Source of the DNA: Myxococcaceae bacterium
GTDB lineage: Bacteria > Myxococcota > Myxococcia > Myxococcales > Myxococcaceae
NCBI GenBank assembly: GCA_025459425.1
Contig: JALOQF010000027.1
Span: forward strand, 1 to 64,000
DNA: 64,000 nucleotides
Direction: 5' to 3'
Of this stretch, positions 51,471 through 60,723 are shown piece by piece (within the stretch, counting starts at the first letter, position 1; each line of letters starts with the position of its first letter). The position numbers and the translations under genes are program-made. A model generated the notes under the pieces. It searched no databases and had not been told where the DNA came from. It saw only the letters and a list, made by a program, of their open reading frames with translations.

Positions 51471-52517
51471 TCACGCGGCGGCCCGAGAGCTCCTCGCCAG
51501 GCCGAGCGCGCGCGCGCACACCTTCGACAGCGGGAGCACCTCGCCCGCAGCGCCCCGCTTGATGGCCTCGCCCGGCATGCCCCACACCACGCTCGTCTCC
51601 TTGTCCTGGGCGATGGTGGGCGCGCCGGCCTGCTTCATCGCGAGGAGCCCCACCGCGCCGTCGGCCCCCATTCCCGTCAGGAGCACACCCACGGCGTTGC
51701 GCCCCACGTTGCGCGCCACCGAGTCGAACAGCACGTCGACCGACGGGCGGTGTCGGTTCACCGGCTCGTCCTCGCCGATGGCGCAGAAGTACTTGAGGCC
51801 GCTCCGCTCGACGCGCAGGTGCTTGCCGCCCGGAGCGACGTAGACGTGCCCGGTGAGCAGCGGCGCGCCGTCGCTCGCTTCGCGGACCACGAGGTTCGTG
51901 TCGCGGTTCAGCCGGGCCGCGAAGTGGGCCGAGAACGTCTCGGGAATGTGCTGCGCGATGACGATGGCCGGCGCGTCGGGGGGCATCGCCTCGAGCACGG
52001 TGGCGATGGCCTCGGTGCCGCCCGTCGACGCGCCGATGGCGATGACCCGGTCGGTGGTCTGCAGCGAGTCGACCTTCGCCGTCTGCACCCGGGCGGGCGT
52101 CGAGGGGCGGGGCGCCACGTTCGCGCGCGCGGCCGACTTCACCTTCGCCACCAGCTCGCCCGCCAGCGTCTGCAGCCCCGCGGCGAGGTCGAGCGAGGGC
52201 TTGGTGACGAAGTCGACCGCCCCGAGCTGGAGCGCCGCCATCGTCGCGTCGGCGCCCGCGGCCGTCAGCGACGACACCATCACCACCGGCATCGGCCGCA
52301 GCCGCATCAGGTTCCCGAGAAAGCTGATGCCGTCCATGCGCGGCATCTCGACGTCGAGGGTGAGGACGTGGGGCGAGAGCTGCTTGATGAGCTCGCGCGC
52401 CTCGTACGGGTCTCGCGCGGTGCCGACGACCTCGATCTCCGGGTCCGTCGAGAGCACCTCGGTGAGCAGCTTCCGCACGAAGCCGCTGTCGTCGACGATG
52501 AGCACGCGGCAGCTCAT
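51471..52517 (-). CDS. cheB: chemotaxis protein-glutamate methylesterase CheB
   Basis: 348 residues. N-terminal receiver domain ([14 protein letters not shown], phospho-acceptor Asp 55 in [14 protein letters not shown] near 107), linker to about 150, then the esterase: Ser 164 in [10 protein letters not shown], His 190 in IAQHIPETF, Asp 286 in [10 protein letters not shown]. It removes methyl groups from receptor glutamates when phosphorylated by CheA, giving adaptation. It is last in the chemotaxis operon and overlaps cheR by 4 bp. All catalytic residues are present. Confidence 0.95.
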   Translation of the reverse strand: MSCRVLIVDDSGFVRKLLTEVLSTDPEIEVVGTARDPYEARELIKQLSPHVLTLDVEMPRMDGISFLGNLMRLRPMPVVMVSSLTAAGADATMAALQLGAVDFVTKPSLDLAAGLQTLAGELVAKVKSAARANVAPRPSTPARVQTAKVDSLQTTDRVIAIGASTGGTEAIATVLEAMPPDAPAIVIAQHIPETFSAHFAARLNRDTNLVVREASDGAPLLTGHVYVAPGGKHLRVERSGLKYFCAIGEDEPVNRHRPSVDVLFDSVARNVGRNAVGVLLTGMGADGAVGLLAMKQAGAPTIAQDKETSVVWGMPGEAIKRGAAGEVLPLSKVCARALGLARSSRAAA

Positions 52518-53335
52518 GCCTGCGCTCCGGTGCGCCTGAAGGCCGTCTTGCCGATCGGCGTCAGCTCGCTCGGAATGCCGAGCACCGCTTCGCTGTGCCC
52601 GAGGAAGAGCACCCCGCCGGGCTTGAGGCGCGCGGTGAGGCGGCGCACCACCGTCAGGCGGTTCTCGGGCGAGAAATAGATGAGCACGTTGCGACAGAAG
52701 ATGGCGTCGAAGTCACCCTTCATCGGCCAGTCGCCGAGGAGGTTGAGCTGCGCGAAGAAGACCCGGCTCCGCAGCGCGTCGCGGACCCTCAGGTAGCAGC
52801 CGGTGCGGTCTGGCGAGAAGTGCGCGGCCTTCAGCTCGGGCGCCACCGCGGCCGCCTGCTCGACCGGGTACACGCCGTCCTTCGCCTTCTCGAGAATCTC
52901 GGCGTCGATGTCGGTGGCGAGCACCTTCCACGTCGGCGGCGCGTCGCTGGTCGCCTTGAGCGTCATCGCGATGGACCACGGCTCCTGCCCCGAGGAGCAC
53001 GCGGCCGACCACACCTTGAAGGGCACGTTCTTCGACGCGCGCGCGGCAAGGTCGGCGAGCGCCTCGAAGTGGTGCCGCTCGCGGAAGAAGTCGGTGACGT
53101 TGGTGGTGAGCGCGCTGACGAACTGCGTGCACTCGGGCTCGTCGTGCTCGATGAGGTCGAGGTAGGGGTCGAACCCGTCGAAGCCCAGCGCGCGGACCCG
53201 GCGCATCAACCTCGCCACCACCAGCGACTGTCGGTTGTCGGCCAGCTCGATGCCCGCGCGCGCCCGCAGCAGCCGTCGCACCCGCTCGAAGGCCGGCGGG
53301 TCGATGTCGAGGGTGTCAGAAGTGGTCCCAGACAT
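52514..53335 (-). CDS. cheR: chemotaxis receptor methyltransferase CheR
   Basis: 273 residues. The N-terminal helical domain ([33 protein letters not shown]) precedes the SAM-binding domain: [36 protein letters not shown] (motif I), [19 protein letters not shown] and [15 protein letters not shown]. It methylates receptor glutamates with SAM. The start region overlaps the mcp 3' end by 20 bp and the stop overlaps cheB by 4 bp, so stoichiometry is coupled. A beta-subdomain for pentapeptide tethering is in the expected place. Confidence 0.95.
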   Translation of the reverse strand: MSGTTSDTLDIDPPAFERVRRLLRARAGIELADNRQSLVVARLMRRVRALGFDGFDPYLDLIEHDEPECTQFVSALTTNVTDFFRERHHFEALADLAARASKNVPFKVWSAACSSGQEPWSIAMTLKATSDAPPTWKVLATDIDAEILEKAKDGVYPVEQAAAVAPELKAAHFSPDRTGCYLRVRDALRSRVFFAQLNLLGDWPMKGDFDAIFCRNVLIYFSPENRLTVVRRLTARLKPGGVLFLGHSEAVLGIPSELTPIGKTAFRRTGAQA

Positions 53336-55976
53336 GTTCGTCGTCTCCTCTCGGTTGGGCCGGGCGCGGCGCCGACGGCTTGCGTTGGCTCGAGTCGGTG
53401 CTGCCCTGCGCGGCCGGGCGCGCCTGCGACGTGCGTGGGGCCTGCGCCGCCGAGGCCTCGAGGGCCGGCTCGAACACGCGGGGCGCGGGTGCGTCGGTGG
53501 CCGCCTTGAAGAAGCCGAACGTCTGCAGCACCGTCTTCGCCTGGGCGCTCAACGAGTCGGCCGCGGTCGCTGCCTCTTCGACGAGCGAGGCGTTCTGCTG
53601 GGTCATCTTGTCCATCGAGGTGACGGCCTGGTTGATCTGCGCGATGCCAGAGGCCTGCTCGTCCGAGGCGGTGCTGATCTCTCCGATGATGTCGCTCACC
53701 TTCTTCACGGCGAGCACGATGTCCTTCAGGGCGGTGCCCGAGTCGTTGACGAGCGACGCGCCGTGGGCGGTGCGCTCCGAGCTCGTCTTGAGCAGCTCGG
53801 CGATCTCCTTGGCGGCGCCGGAGCTGCGCTGCGCGAGGTTGCGCACCTCGGCCGCGACGACGGCGAAGCCGCGGCCCTGGTCGCCCGCGCGCGCCGCCTC
53901 GACGGCGGCGTTGAGCGCGAGCATGTTGGTCTGGAAGGCGAGCTGCTCGATGACGCCGATGATGTCGCCGACCTTCTTCGACGAGTCGGTCACCGCGCGC
54001 ATCGCGTCGACGGCCGCCGAGACGACCGCGCCGCCCTTCTCGGCCGCGTCCTTCGCGCTGGCGGCGAGCTGGTTGGCCTGGGTGGCGTTGCCCGCGTTCT
54101 GCTTCACGGTGCTGGTGAGCTCTTCGAGGCTCGAGGCCGTCTCTTCGAGCGCCGAGGCCTGCTCCTGGGTGCGCTGCGAGAGGTTGTTGTTGCCTTGCGC
54201 GATGTCGGCCGTGGCCGCGCCCATGGTCGCGAGCGCGGTCTGCGTCTTCGACACCACCGAGCGCAGGGCCTCGGTGCTCTCGTTGAAGGCGCGCTTGAGG
54301 TCGGCGAAGGCGCCCTCGTAGTCACCCTTCATGGACGCCGAGAGGTCGCCCCGGGCCATCGCCGTCACGCCCGCCCGCACCTCGGCCAGCGGTCGTTCGA
54401 CGGCCTCGAGCAGCCCGTTCACCGAGTCGGCGAGCGACGCCAGCGCGCCCGACAGCCCGGTCGAGGGAATCCTCGCCGAGAGGTCGCCGCTCGCCGCGCG
54501 TCGCGCCACCGCCTGCGTGGTGAGCACGAGCTGCTGCGTCGCCGTCACGTCGGTCGCGAACTTCACCACCTTCGACAGCCTGCCCGAGGCGTCGCGCAGC
54601 GGGGTGTAGGCGGCCTGAATCCACAGCTCGCGGCCGCCCTTGCCGAGGCGCTTGAAGAGGCCCGTCTCGATCTCTCCGCGGTTGAGGCGCTGCCAGAGGC
54701 CCGCGTACTCGGGCGAGCTGGCGTAGGCCGGCTCGCAGAAGAGGCGATGGTGCTGGCCCTTGATCTCGTCGAGCGAATACCCGACGGCCCGCAGGAAGTT
54801 CTCGTTGGCCCACAGAATCGTGCCGTCGAGGGACAGCTCGATGGCCGCCTGGGTGCGGTCGACGGCCGCCATCTTGCCGGCGTTCTCCGAAGCGCGGTTC
54901 TGCGCCTCGGTGATGTCGGTCGCGTACTTCACCACCTTCACGACACGCCCGTTGCCGTCGAAGACGGGGTTGTACGAGGCCTGAATCCACACCTCTTTCT
55001 GGCCCTTGCCGAGCCGGCGGAAGACGCCCGCCTCGAACTCGCCGCGGTTGAGCTTCTGCCAGAAGAGCGTGTACTCGGCGCTGGCGGCGTAGGCCGGCTC
55101 GCAGAAGAGCCGGTGGTGCTGCCCCTTCACCTCGTCGAGGGTGTAGCCGAGGGTGGTGAGGAAGTTGTCGTTCGCAAAGAGCACGCGGCCGTCGGGCGAG
55201 AACTCGATCACCGCCTGAACGCGGTCGAGCGCGGCCAGCTTCGCGCTCGTCTCGGCCTCGGCGTTTCGCCGGGCGGTGATGTCGGTCGCGTACCACACCA
55301 CCTTCACCGGCTTGCCGGCCTCGTCGAGAATCGGGGTGTACGACGCCTGAATCCACACCTCGCGGCCGCCCCTGGCGATGCGGCGAAACACGCCGGCCTC
55401 GAACTCGCCGCGGTTCAGCTTCTGCCAGAGCTGCGCCTCCTCGTCCGACGAGGCGTACGAGGAGTCACAGAAGAGGCGGTGGTGCTGGCCGACGAGCTCG
55501 TCGGCCCGGTAGCCCATCGTCGCGCAGAAGTGCTCGTTCACCTCGAGCACGCGGCCGTCGAGCGAGAAGGTGATGGCCGCCTGCACGCGGTCGATCGCCG
55601 AGAGCCTGCCCTGGGCCGCCACGAGGCGCTCGTGCGCGGCCGTCACGTCGGCGGCCACGATGACGTAGCCGTGGACCTTGCCCTTCACCTCGAGGCGGCT
55701 CACCGACGCCGCCACGGCGATGCGCTGCCCCTGCTGGCCGACGAAGAAGCCCGGCGCCGTGAGGGCCGTCAGCCGCTGCCAGCCCTCGGCGCCGAGCAGC
55801 TGGCTCGCCGTCGGTGGCGTGTCGGGCGTGAAGCCCGTGGCGGTGTGGAACGCCGGGCTGCCGCCGACGAAGGTGCCAGCCGCGTCGAAGCGCGCGACGA
55901 GGTGGCTGTGGCCGATGAGGTCGAGGGTCGGCACGGCGGGGCTGCTGCGCCGAGCGGGGGGGGTCTTCCGTTTCAT
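53316..55976 (-). CDS. soluble methyl-accepting chemotaxis protein with four PAS-type domains
   Basis: 886 residues, no membrane segment. PAS-like domains lie at about 15-115, 125-235, 247-357 and 369-479. Domains 2-4 are near copies, each with GQHHRLFC and [14 protein letters not shown] blocks, as in Aer/BdlA-type receptors, suggesting heme, flavin or internal redox sensing. HAMP-like segments follow (about 485-600, [17 protein letters not shown]). The kinase-control tip is canonical ([40 protein letters not shown]). After a Pro/Ser/Ala linker the protein ends EHVWDHF, a xWxxF pentapeptide of the CheR/CheB tether type. It lies upstream of cheR with a 20-bp overlap. Confidence 0.93.
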   Translation of the reverse strand: MKRKTPPARRSSPAVPTLDLIGHSHLVARFDAAGTFVGGSPAFHTATGFTPDTPPTASQLLGAEGWQRLTALTAPGFFVGQQGQRIAVAASVSRLEVKGKVHGYVIVAADVTAAHERLVAAQGRLSAIDRVQAAITFSLDGRVLEVNEHFCATMGYRADELVGQHHRLFCDSSYASSDEEAQLWQKLNRGEFEAGVFRRIARGGREVWIQASYTPILDEAGKPVKVVWYATDITARRNAEAETSAKLAALDRVQAVIEFSPDGRVLFANDNFLTTLGYTLDEVKGQHHRLFCEPAYAASAEYTLFWQKLNRGEFEAGVFRRLGKGQKEVWIQASYNPVFDGNGRVVKVVKYATDITEAQNRASENAGKMAAVDRTQAAIELSLDGTILWANENFLRAVGYSLDEIKGQHHRLFCEPAYASSPEYAGLWQRLNRGEIETGLFKRLGKGGRELWIQAAYTPLRDASGRLSKVVKFATDVTATQQLVLTTQAVARRAASGDLSARIPSTGLSGALASLADSVNGLLEAVERPLAEVRAGVTAMARGDLSASMKGDYEGAFADLKRAFNESTEALRSVVSKTQTALATMGAATADIAQGNNNLSQRTQEQASALEETASSLEELTSTVKQNAGNATQANQLAASAKDAAEKGGAVVSAAVDAMRAVTDSSKKVGDIIGVIEQLAFQTNMLALNAAVEAARAGDQGRGFAVVAAEVRNLAQRSSGAAKEIAELLKTSSERTAHGASLVNDSGTALKDIVLAVKKVSDIIGEISTASDEQASGIAQINQAVTSMDKMTQQNASLVEEAATAADSLSAQAKTVLQTFGFFKAATDAPAPRVFEPALEASAAQAPRTSQARPAAQGSTDSSQRKPSAPRPAQPRGDDEHVWDHF

Positions 55977-56007
55977 GTGGAGTCCTGGTGGGGGGGGAGG
56001 GGGTGCT

Positions 56008-56502
56008 TCAGTCCTGCGTCGAGCCGAGGTCGGCGAACAGGGCGTCGACGTCGAGGAGTGTGATGAGGCCCTTCTCGGTGCGCGCGATGCCGCGGGCCCA
56101 GGGGCGGTCGCCGCCGGTCAGCTGCGGCGCCGGCTGCACGCCCTCGATGGTGAGCACCTCGCTCATCGCGTCGACCACGAGGCCGAGGGTGCGGTCGCGG
56201 CCCGACGCGAAGACGCGGATGACGACGACCACGGTGAGCGGCCCGTAGGCGAGCCCTTCGAACCCGAGGCGCTCGCGCAGGTCCGAGATGGGCACGATCT
56301 CACCGCGCAGGTTGATGACGCCCTTGAGCCACTGCGGGGCCTGTGGAATCGGCGTGGGCTCGACCCAGCTCTGCAGCTCGCGCACGCGGAGAATCTCGAT
56401 GCCGAACTCCTGGCCGCGGACGAAGAAGGTGAGGAGCTGTTCGCGCTGGGCCGGCGGGGCCGCGGCGCTCGGAGTGACGGGGGAGGGCGTCGGGTGTGAC
56501 AT
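56008..56502 (-). CDS. cheW: chemotaxis coupling protein CheW
   Basis: 164 residues. After a Pro/Ala-rich head of about 20 residues, the full CheW fold is present: [67 protein letters not shown] and [12 protein letters not shown]. It couples receptor and CheA in the signalling array. It lies 8 bp after cheA and 31 bp before mcp; the spacer contains a run of eight G (C on the coding strand) at 55990-55997. Confidence 0.94.
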   Translation of the reverse strand: MSHPTPSPVTPSAAAPPAQREQLLTFFVRGQEFGIEILRVRELQSWVEPTPIPQAPQWLKGVINLRGEIVPISDLRERLGFEGLAYGPLTVVVVIRVFASGRDRTLGLVVDAMSEVLTIEGVQPAPQLTGGDRPWARGIARTEKGLITLLDVDALFADLGSTQD

Positions 56503-56510
56503 GAGGTTCC

Positions 56511-58178
56511 TCAGGCGGCGAGTCGGTCAGCGTCGTGGAGCGCGTTGGGTTCGAGGATCAGCGAGACCGAGCCGTCGCCGAGAATGGTGGCCCCCGCGAG
56601 GCCCGAGACGACGCCGTAGTTCTGCTCGAGCGACTTCACGACGACCTGCTGCTGGCTCAGCAGCTCGTTGACGAGCAGCCCCACCCGGCCGCGGTCGGTC
56701 TCGACGACGACCATCAGGCAGTGGCGGTTGTCTCCCGAGAGGCGCTCGAGGCGCGCCGGCAGGTCGACCACGGGAATCAGCTCGCCGCGCATGCGGTAGC
56801 CCTGGTGATGGCCACACGGCTGGAGCAGCGACCAGTCGGGCTGAATCGACTCGACGATGCACAGCAGGGGAATGACGTAGTGGCGCCGGCCGATGCGCAC
56901 GAGCTGGCCTTCCATGATGGCGAGCGTGAGCGGCAGCCGCAGCGTGAACTTCGTGCCCCGCTTGGGGGTCGAGGTGATGGCGATCTCTCCGCCGAGCGAG
57001 CGCACGTTCTGGCGCACCACGTCCATTCCCACGCCGCGCCCCGACACGTCGGTCACCTGGCGCGCGGTCGACAGCCCCGGCAGGAAGATGAGCTGCGCGA
57101 TGGCGGCCGACGAGAGCTCGGCGGTCGGCTCGACCAGGCCGCGCTCGCGGGCCTTCGCGAGAATGGCCGCCTCGTCGAGGCCCCGGCCGTCGTCTTCGAT
57201 CTCGATGTAGACGTCCTTGCCGCGGGTGAACGACGAGATGCTCAAGGTGCCCGCCTCGGGCTTGCCGGCGGCCAGGCGCTCGCCGGGCGCCTCGATGCCG
57301 TGGTCGACGCAGTTGCGCACGAGGTGCACCAGCGGGTCGCCCAGCCGCTCGACGACCGTCTTGTCGAGCTCGGTCGCCTCGCCGGTCACCTGCAGGGTGA
57401 CGCGTTTGCCCAGCTGCTCGCAGAGCGCGTGCACGGTGCGGGGCAGGCGGCCGAAGACGATCGACAGCGGCTGGCTGCGCAGCCGCATCACGCTCTCCTG
57501 CAGGTGGCGCGTGTTGCGCGCGAGCTGCGCGAGGCCTTCGCTGATCTTCGCGATGCGCGGCTGCGCGAGGGCCCGCGCCGGGTCGACCTCGCCGAGCATC
57601 GACTGGGTGATGACGAGCTCGCCGACCATGTTCATCAGCTGGTCGAGCTTGTCGACGGGCACCCGAATCGTCTGGGTCGCAGCCCCGCTGCTCGGCGTCG
57701 GTGCGGTCTGCGCGGCGGCGGCGCTGGGCGCGGCCTCTTCCTGCCGGGTGAGCGACCAGCCACCGTCGACCCAGTCGAACAGCGCCTCGACGCGGTCTCT
57801 GGCGACGGCGCCGTCGATGGTGGCTTCCCACGAGAGATACGGTGTCAGCGGCTCGTAGGTGGCGAGCGTCGGGAGCCGGCTGGTGTCACAGGTGAGCTGT
57901 ACCGGGCCGAGCGCGCGCAGGCCCGCGAGCAGCTTGAGCGGGTCGGGCCCCACCGCGAGCAGCCCGTGCGGCGGCGTGAAGGTGAAGCGCCAGGGAGGGC
58001 CGACCACCTGATCGAGCCGCGCGAGCGCCGCCTCGAGCGCCTGCCGCTCCTGCGCGAGCGGGACGTCGGGTGACTCGACGAGGCGCTTGAGCAGGTCGAC
58101 GCCGCGCAGGAGCACGGCGGTCGCCTCGTGCGTCGGCTGGCGCCGGCCCGCCCGCACCTCGTCGAGGTACGACTCCAT
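56511..58178 (-). CDS. cheA: chemotaxis histidine kinase CheA with broken HPt N-terminus
   Basis: 555 residues from ATG 58178. Dimerisation helices (PVDKLDQLMNMVGELVITQS), ATP site (N box HLVRNCVDHGIE, EIEDDGRGLD, SGRGVGMDVV, GTKFTLRLPLTLA) and the CheW-like C-terminal domain are intact. The phospho-acceptor region AIHSLKGSAGSFGY is encoded just upstream in the same phase (about 58206-58244) but has no start; a TGA stops that phase at 58278. The natural start, ATG 58281 overlapping the cheY stop (ATGA), reads MNTPSSTAQEPG in another phase and joins the HPt helix about 40 codons too early. So the HPt front is deleted and frameshifted. As written, the kinase lacks its substrate histidine. Confidence 0.85.
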   Translation of the reverse strand: MESYLDEVRAGRRQPTHEATAVLLRGVDLLKRLVESPDVPLAQERQALEAALARLDQVVGPPWRFTFTPPHGLLAVGPDPLKLLAGLRALGPVQLTCDTSRLPTLATYEPLTPYLSWEATIDGAVARDRVEALFDWVDGGWSLTRQEEAAPSAAAAQTAPTPSSGAATQTIRVPVDKLDQLMNMVGELVITQSMLGEVDPARALAQPRIAKISEGLAQLARNTRHLQESVMRLRSQPLSIVFGRLPRTVHALCEQLGKRVTLQVTGEATELDKTVVERLGDPLVHLVRNCVDHGIEAPGERLAAGKPEAGTLSISSFTRGKDVYIEIEDDGRGLDEAAILAKARERGLVEPTAELSSAAIAQLIFLPGLSTARQVTDVSGRGVGMDVVRQNVRSLGGEIAITSTPKRGTKFTLRLPLTLAIMEGQLVRIGRRHYVIPLLCIVESIQPDWSLLQPCGHHQGYRMRGELIPVVDLPARLERLSGDNRHCLMVVVETDRGRVGLLVNELLSQQQVVVKSLEQNYGVVSGLAGATILGDGSVSLILEPNALHDADRLAA

Positions 58179-58277
58179 GCCGTGCGCGCTCTCGGTGACC
58201 GCGGCGTAGCCGAACGAGCCGGCGCTGCCCTTGAGCGAGTGAATCGCCCGGCTCCTGCGCCGTCGACGAAGGCGTGT

Positions 58278-58634
58278 TCATGCGAGCAGGCTCTTGACGA
58301 GGGTTCGCAGGGCGTCGGCCTGGAAGGGCTTCACCAGCCACCCGGTGGCGCCCGCCGCCTTGGCCGACGAGCGCAACGTCGGGTTCACCTCGGTGGTGAG
58401 CACGAGCACCGGGGTGAACTTCTGCTGCTCCCGGTAGCGCTTGATGAACTCGAGGCCGTTCATGTTGGGCATGTTGAAGTCGGTGATGACGAGGTCGAAC
58501 GCCTGCGTCGCCGCGAGCGAGATGGCCTCGGCGCCATCGCAGGCCTGGACGACCCCGTGGCCGTCCGAGCCCAGTGCATTGCTGACCAGCGCGCGAATCG
58601 ATGGAGAGTCATCGACCGCCAGAATCCGTGCCAT
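58278..58634 (-). CDS. cheY: CheY-type response regulator
   Basis: 118 residues from ATG 58634. It is a stand-alone receiver: ILAVDDSPSIRALV (acid pair), phospho-acceptor Asp 52 in LVITDFNMPNMNG, Thr 80/81 in VLVLTTEVNP and Lys 102 in WLVKPFQADA. No output domain. It carries the CheA phosphate to the motility machinery. The stop overlaps the cheA start ATG (ATGA). Confidence 0.93.
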   Translation of the reverse strand: MARILAVDDSPSIRALVSNALGSDGHGVVQACDGAEAISLAATQAFDLVITDFNMPNMNGLEFIKRYREQQKFTPVLVLTTEVNPTLRSSAKAAGATGWLVKPFQADALRTLVKSLLA

Positions 58635-58689
58635 GTCGCCTCCGAAGAATCCCCGATGGGCCACGCGTCGTGGCCGCCCTGCAACCTCG

Positions 58690-58920
58690 TTACAGCTCGA
58701 CCCCGAGCGTGCTCGCCGACGTCCGGACGAGCTCGGAGCACTCCACCGTCGAGTTCGGCCTGGCCCTCAGGACCAGGATGAACTGCAGGCCAGCGGTGTC
58801 GAGGCGGTCCACCTTCGTGGCGTCGACCTCGAGGGGCTCGCCCTCGCCGAGCCCGCGCAGCCCCGTCAGAAGTTCGTCGAGCACCGCTGCCTGGAGTCTG
58901 GCGGGGAGTTCCAGCTTCAC
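58690..58920 (-). CDS. STAS-domain protein heading the chemotaxis operon
   Basis: 76 residues from GTG 58920 (a TTG nine bases upstream is an alternative). The fold is VKLELPARLQAAVLDELLTG, LEVDATKVDRLDTAGLQFIL, VLRARPNSTVEC. The usual phosphorylatable Ser of anti-sigma-antagonist STAS domains is replaced in the DTAGLQ loop by Thr. Small MlaB-like STAS proteins commonly precede cheY-cheA in deltaproteobacterial-type chemotaxis clusters; their role is not settled. It lies 55 bp upstream of cheY and divergent from the MCP-like gene. Confidence 0.78.
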   Translation of the reverse strand: MKLELPARLQAAVLDELLTGLRGLGEGEPLEVDATKVDRLDTAGLQFILVLRARPNSTVECSELVRTSASTLGVEL

Positions 58921-59085
58921 GGAATTCAAGCGTGTGCAGCCGCCATGCCCCGAAAGCGTCAGCTTTTTGACACCTGAAGTGGCTGATCTCGCTGTCAGGA
59001 GTTCGACGCTGACCCGAGCGCGAAGGGACTCAGCAGCGGCGAAGGACCCACGACGGGCGTCGCGTCATCGCAGGAGAAGCGGGCT

Positions 59086-59099
59086 GGTGCTTCTCTTGC
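59086..59099 (+). promoter_or_regulatory. candidate sigma-54 promoter for the divergent MCP-like gene
   Basis: CTGGTGCTTCTCTTGCTGG has GG (59086-59087) and GC (59098-59099) separated by exactly 10 bp, with TTGC at the -12 element, a fair match to TGGCAC-N5-TTGC. Transcription would start near 59111, giving a leader of about 65 nt to the ATG at 59176. The -24 element is imperfect. Confidence 0.3.
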
Positions 59100-59175
59100 T
59101 GGCGCTCGGCCGGTGCAAACCGAATCAGTCGTCGCAGCGGCGCTCGAGGGCAAGGGCGGTGGGCCTCAGCGGATC

Positions 59176-60198
59176 ATGATGTGGATCGCCGGGTCGACCG
59201 CGCGGTGTGTGCAGGGGCCGTTCTCGCGAGAGGCCGGCCTGGCGGCGCTGCGTGAGGTCGGCGCGACGGGCACGCCGCTCTGGCTGAGCGACTGGCCCGA
59301 GGGCGTGCGCAGGCTGGGCGGCGTCGTCGGCTACGGGAGCTGGACGACGGACTCGGTCGTCGACGAGGCGATGTCGGTGGTGGACACGGCGCGAAAGCTG
59401 GCCGAGACCTCGACGGTGGAGCTGTCGCAGCGGCTGGGCGTGCTGGTCGAGGCGGCGAAGCGGCAGAGCGAGGCGGTGCGCGACCTCGCCGAGGTGCTGA
59501 CCCACTCGGACGAGCGGTCGACATTGTCGACGTCGCTGGCGTCACTCTTCGCGTCGCTGGGGGAGCTGCGGTCGAACCTGCTGTCGGAGCAGCACAACCA
59601 CCACGCCCTGGTGCGCCAGGCCGGAGGCACCGTCGCCCAGCTGACCGACCTGTCGACCAGCATCCGACAGTTCGCGACCTCGAGTCGGCTGGCGACGTTC
59701 AACGCGCGGCTCGAGGCGGCGCGGCTCGGGGAAGCGGGCGCGGGGTTCCTCGCCATCACCGGCGCGCTCTCGGAGCACGCCCAGCACGTGACGTCGGCGA
59801 GCGCCAACGCCTCGGTGCTGACGCAGCGACTGAGCGCGCTGTTGCCGCAGGTGTCGGCGAGCAGTGAGCAGGTCAAGCGGCAGCTCGACGCCGAGATGTC
59901 GGCGCTGCGCGAGAAGGTCACCGGCCTCAAGCAGCAGCTCCTCGAGAGCGAGCGTCTCGCGCTGACCCGGCTCGAGGCCGCGCGCCGCGATGGCGACGTG
60001 CTCGCCCGCGAGATGAACGCAGCCATGGCCGAGCTGCAGAGCACCGACCGGCTCAGCCAGTTGCTGGCGGCGATGCACGAGGCCTTCGTCGACGCCAGGT
60101 CGCGTGGAGGCGACGCCTTCGGCGACCTGCAGAAGCGCCGCGCCTCGTTGGTCGGCGACAGCGCGCTCCAGCAGGGCGGCTCGATCGAGCTCTTCTAG
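59176..60198 (+). CDS. MCP-like signalling protein without a recognised sensor domain
   Basis: 340 residues from ATG 59176 (GTG 59113 would add 21 residues). A short N-terminal domain (MMWIAGSTARCVQGPFSREA) precedes a long helical region with heptads. The middle contains a degenerate receptor tip, RLATFNARLEAARLGEAGAG, FLAITGALSEHAQHV, comparable to the NAxxEAARAGxxGxGFAVVA hairpin of MCPs. A coiled coil follows (LREKVTGLKQQLLESERLAL), then ELQSTDRLSQLLAAM. No membrane segment. It is divergent from the chemotaxis operon, so it probably feeds into or modulates the same array. Confidence 0.75.
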   Translation: MMWIAGSTARCVQGPFSREAGLAALREVGATGTPLWLSDWPEGVRRLGGVVGYGSWTTDSVVDEAMSVVDTARKLAETSTVELSQRLGVLVEAAKRQSEAVRDLAEVLTHSDERSTLSTSLASLFASLGELRSNLLSEQHNHHALVRQAGGTVAQLTDLSTSIRQFATSSRLATFNARLEAARLGEAGAGFLAITGALSEHAQHVTSASANASVLTQRLSALLPQVSASSEQVKRQLDAEMSALREKVTGLKQQLLESERLALTRLEAARRDGDVLAREMNAAMAELQSTDRLSQLLAAMHEAFVDARSRGGDAFGDLQKRRASLVGDSALQQGGSIELF

Positions 60199-60205
60199 AG
60201 CGAGG

Positions 60206-60463
60206 TCACCGGCCCAACCGGGCCAGAAGGTCGTTGAAACCCTCGCGGATGAGGGCGAACTCGAGGATGACGACGAGCAGGAGCACCGGAATGAGCACCT
60301 TGGGTGAGAAGAGCACCTTCACGAGCGTGTCGAGGCCGCTCTCGCTGCTGACCGGCGTGGGGGCGCGCGCGCAGGTGCGGCACGACAGCCCGCGCGCGGT
60401 GGCGGTGCCTTCTTCGAGGGGGGTCATCAGCCCGCACTTCACGCACGAGAAGCGCCCACGCAT
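60206..60463 (-). CDS. small zinc-ribbon membrane protein
   Basis: 85 residues from ATG 60463. N-terminal ribbon FSCVKCGLMTPLEEGTATAR then LSCRTCARA (CxxC...CxxC), a short linker, and one membrane segment near 55-73 (VLIPVLLLVVILEFALI) with a short tail. It is preceded on the same strand, 8 bp apart, by a 69-residue gene; the two probably form an operon. Function unknown. Confidence 0.65.
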   Translation of the reverse strand: MRGRFSCVKCGLMTPLEEGTATARGLSCRTCARAPTPVSSESGLDTLVKVLFSPKVLIPVLLLVVILEFALIREGFNDLLARLGR

Positions 60464-60471
60464 GGCGGTCG

Positions 60472-60681
60472 TCAATTCCGGCGGTACGCCGCCACCAGGT
60501 TCGCCACGACCCACGCGTTGTCGGGCTCGATGACCAAGCGCGCCAGCCAGGTGAGGTCGAGGCCCGGCAGGAACTGGCTCTTCTTTCGCCGCACGTACCG
60601 CAGCTCGAGGAAGCGCACGAAGTCTTCCCACGGCATGCGCAGCTGCACCCGCTGGTCTGTCGAGGCGTCGAGCAGCTCCAT
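60472..60681 (-). CDS. 69-residue cytoplasmic protein of unknown function
   Basis: ATG 60681 begins MELLDASTDQRVQLRMPWED; the rest reads FVRFLELRYVRRKKSQFLPG, LDLTWLARLVIEPDNAWVVA, NLVAAYRRN. Basic and amphipathic, with no motif recognised. The longer frame upstream overlaps the divergent pilin-like gene and is not coding. Probably co-transcribed with the zinc-ribbon gene. Confidence 0.55.
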   Translation of the reverse strand: MELLDASTDQRVQLRMPWEDFVRFLELRYVRRKKSQFLPGLDLTWLARLVIEPDNAWVVANLVAAYRRN

Positions 60682-60723
60682 CGCGCACGAAGCATAGCAG
60701 TGAAGCCGCGGCCCGGACGCGTT

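Noticed and set aside
50133..52679. 848-codon plus-strand frame spanning the collagen-like gene end and antisense of cheB
   Set aside because: Arg/Ala/Pro-rich shadow translation; the collagen-like gene and cheB explain both halves.
53235..56063. 942-codon plus-strand frame opposite the mcp gene
   Set aside because: Pure antisense of an excellent MCP; composition is Arg/Gly/Leu shadow-like with no motif.
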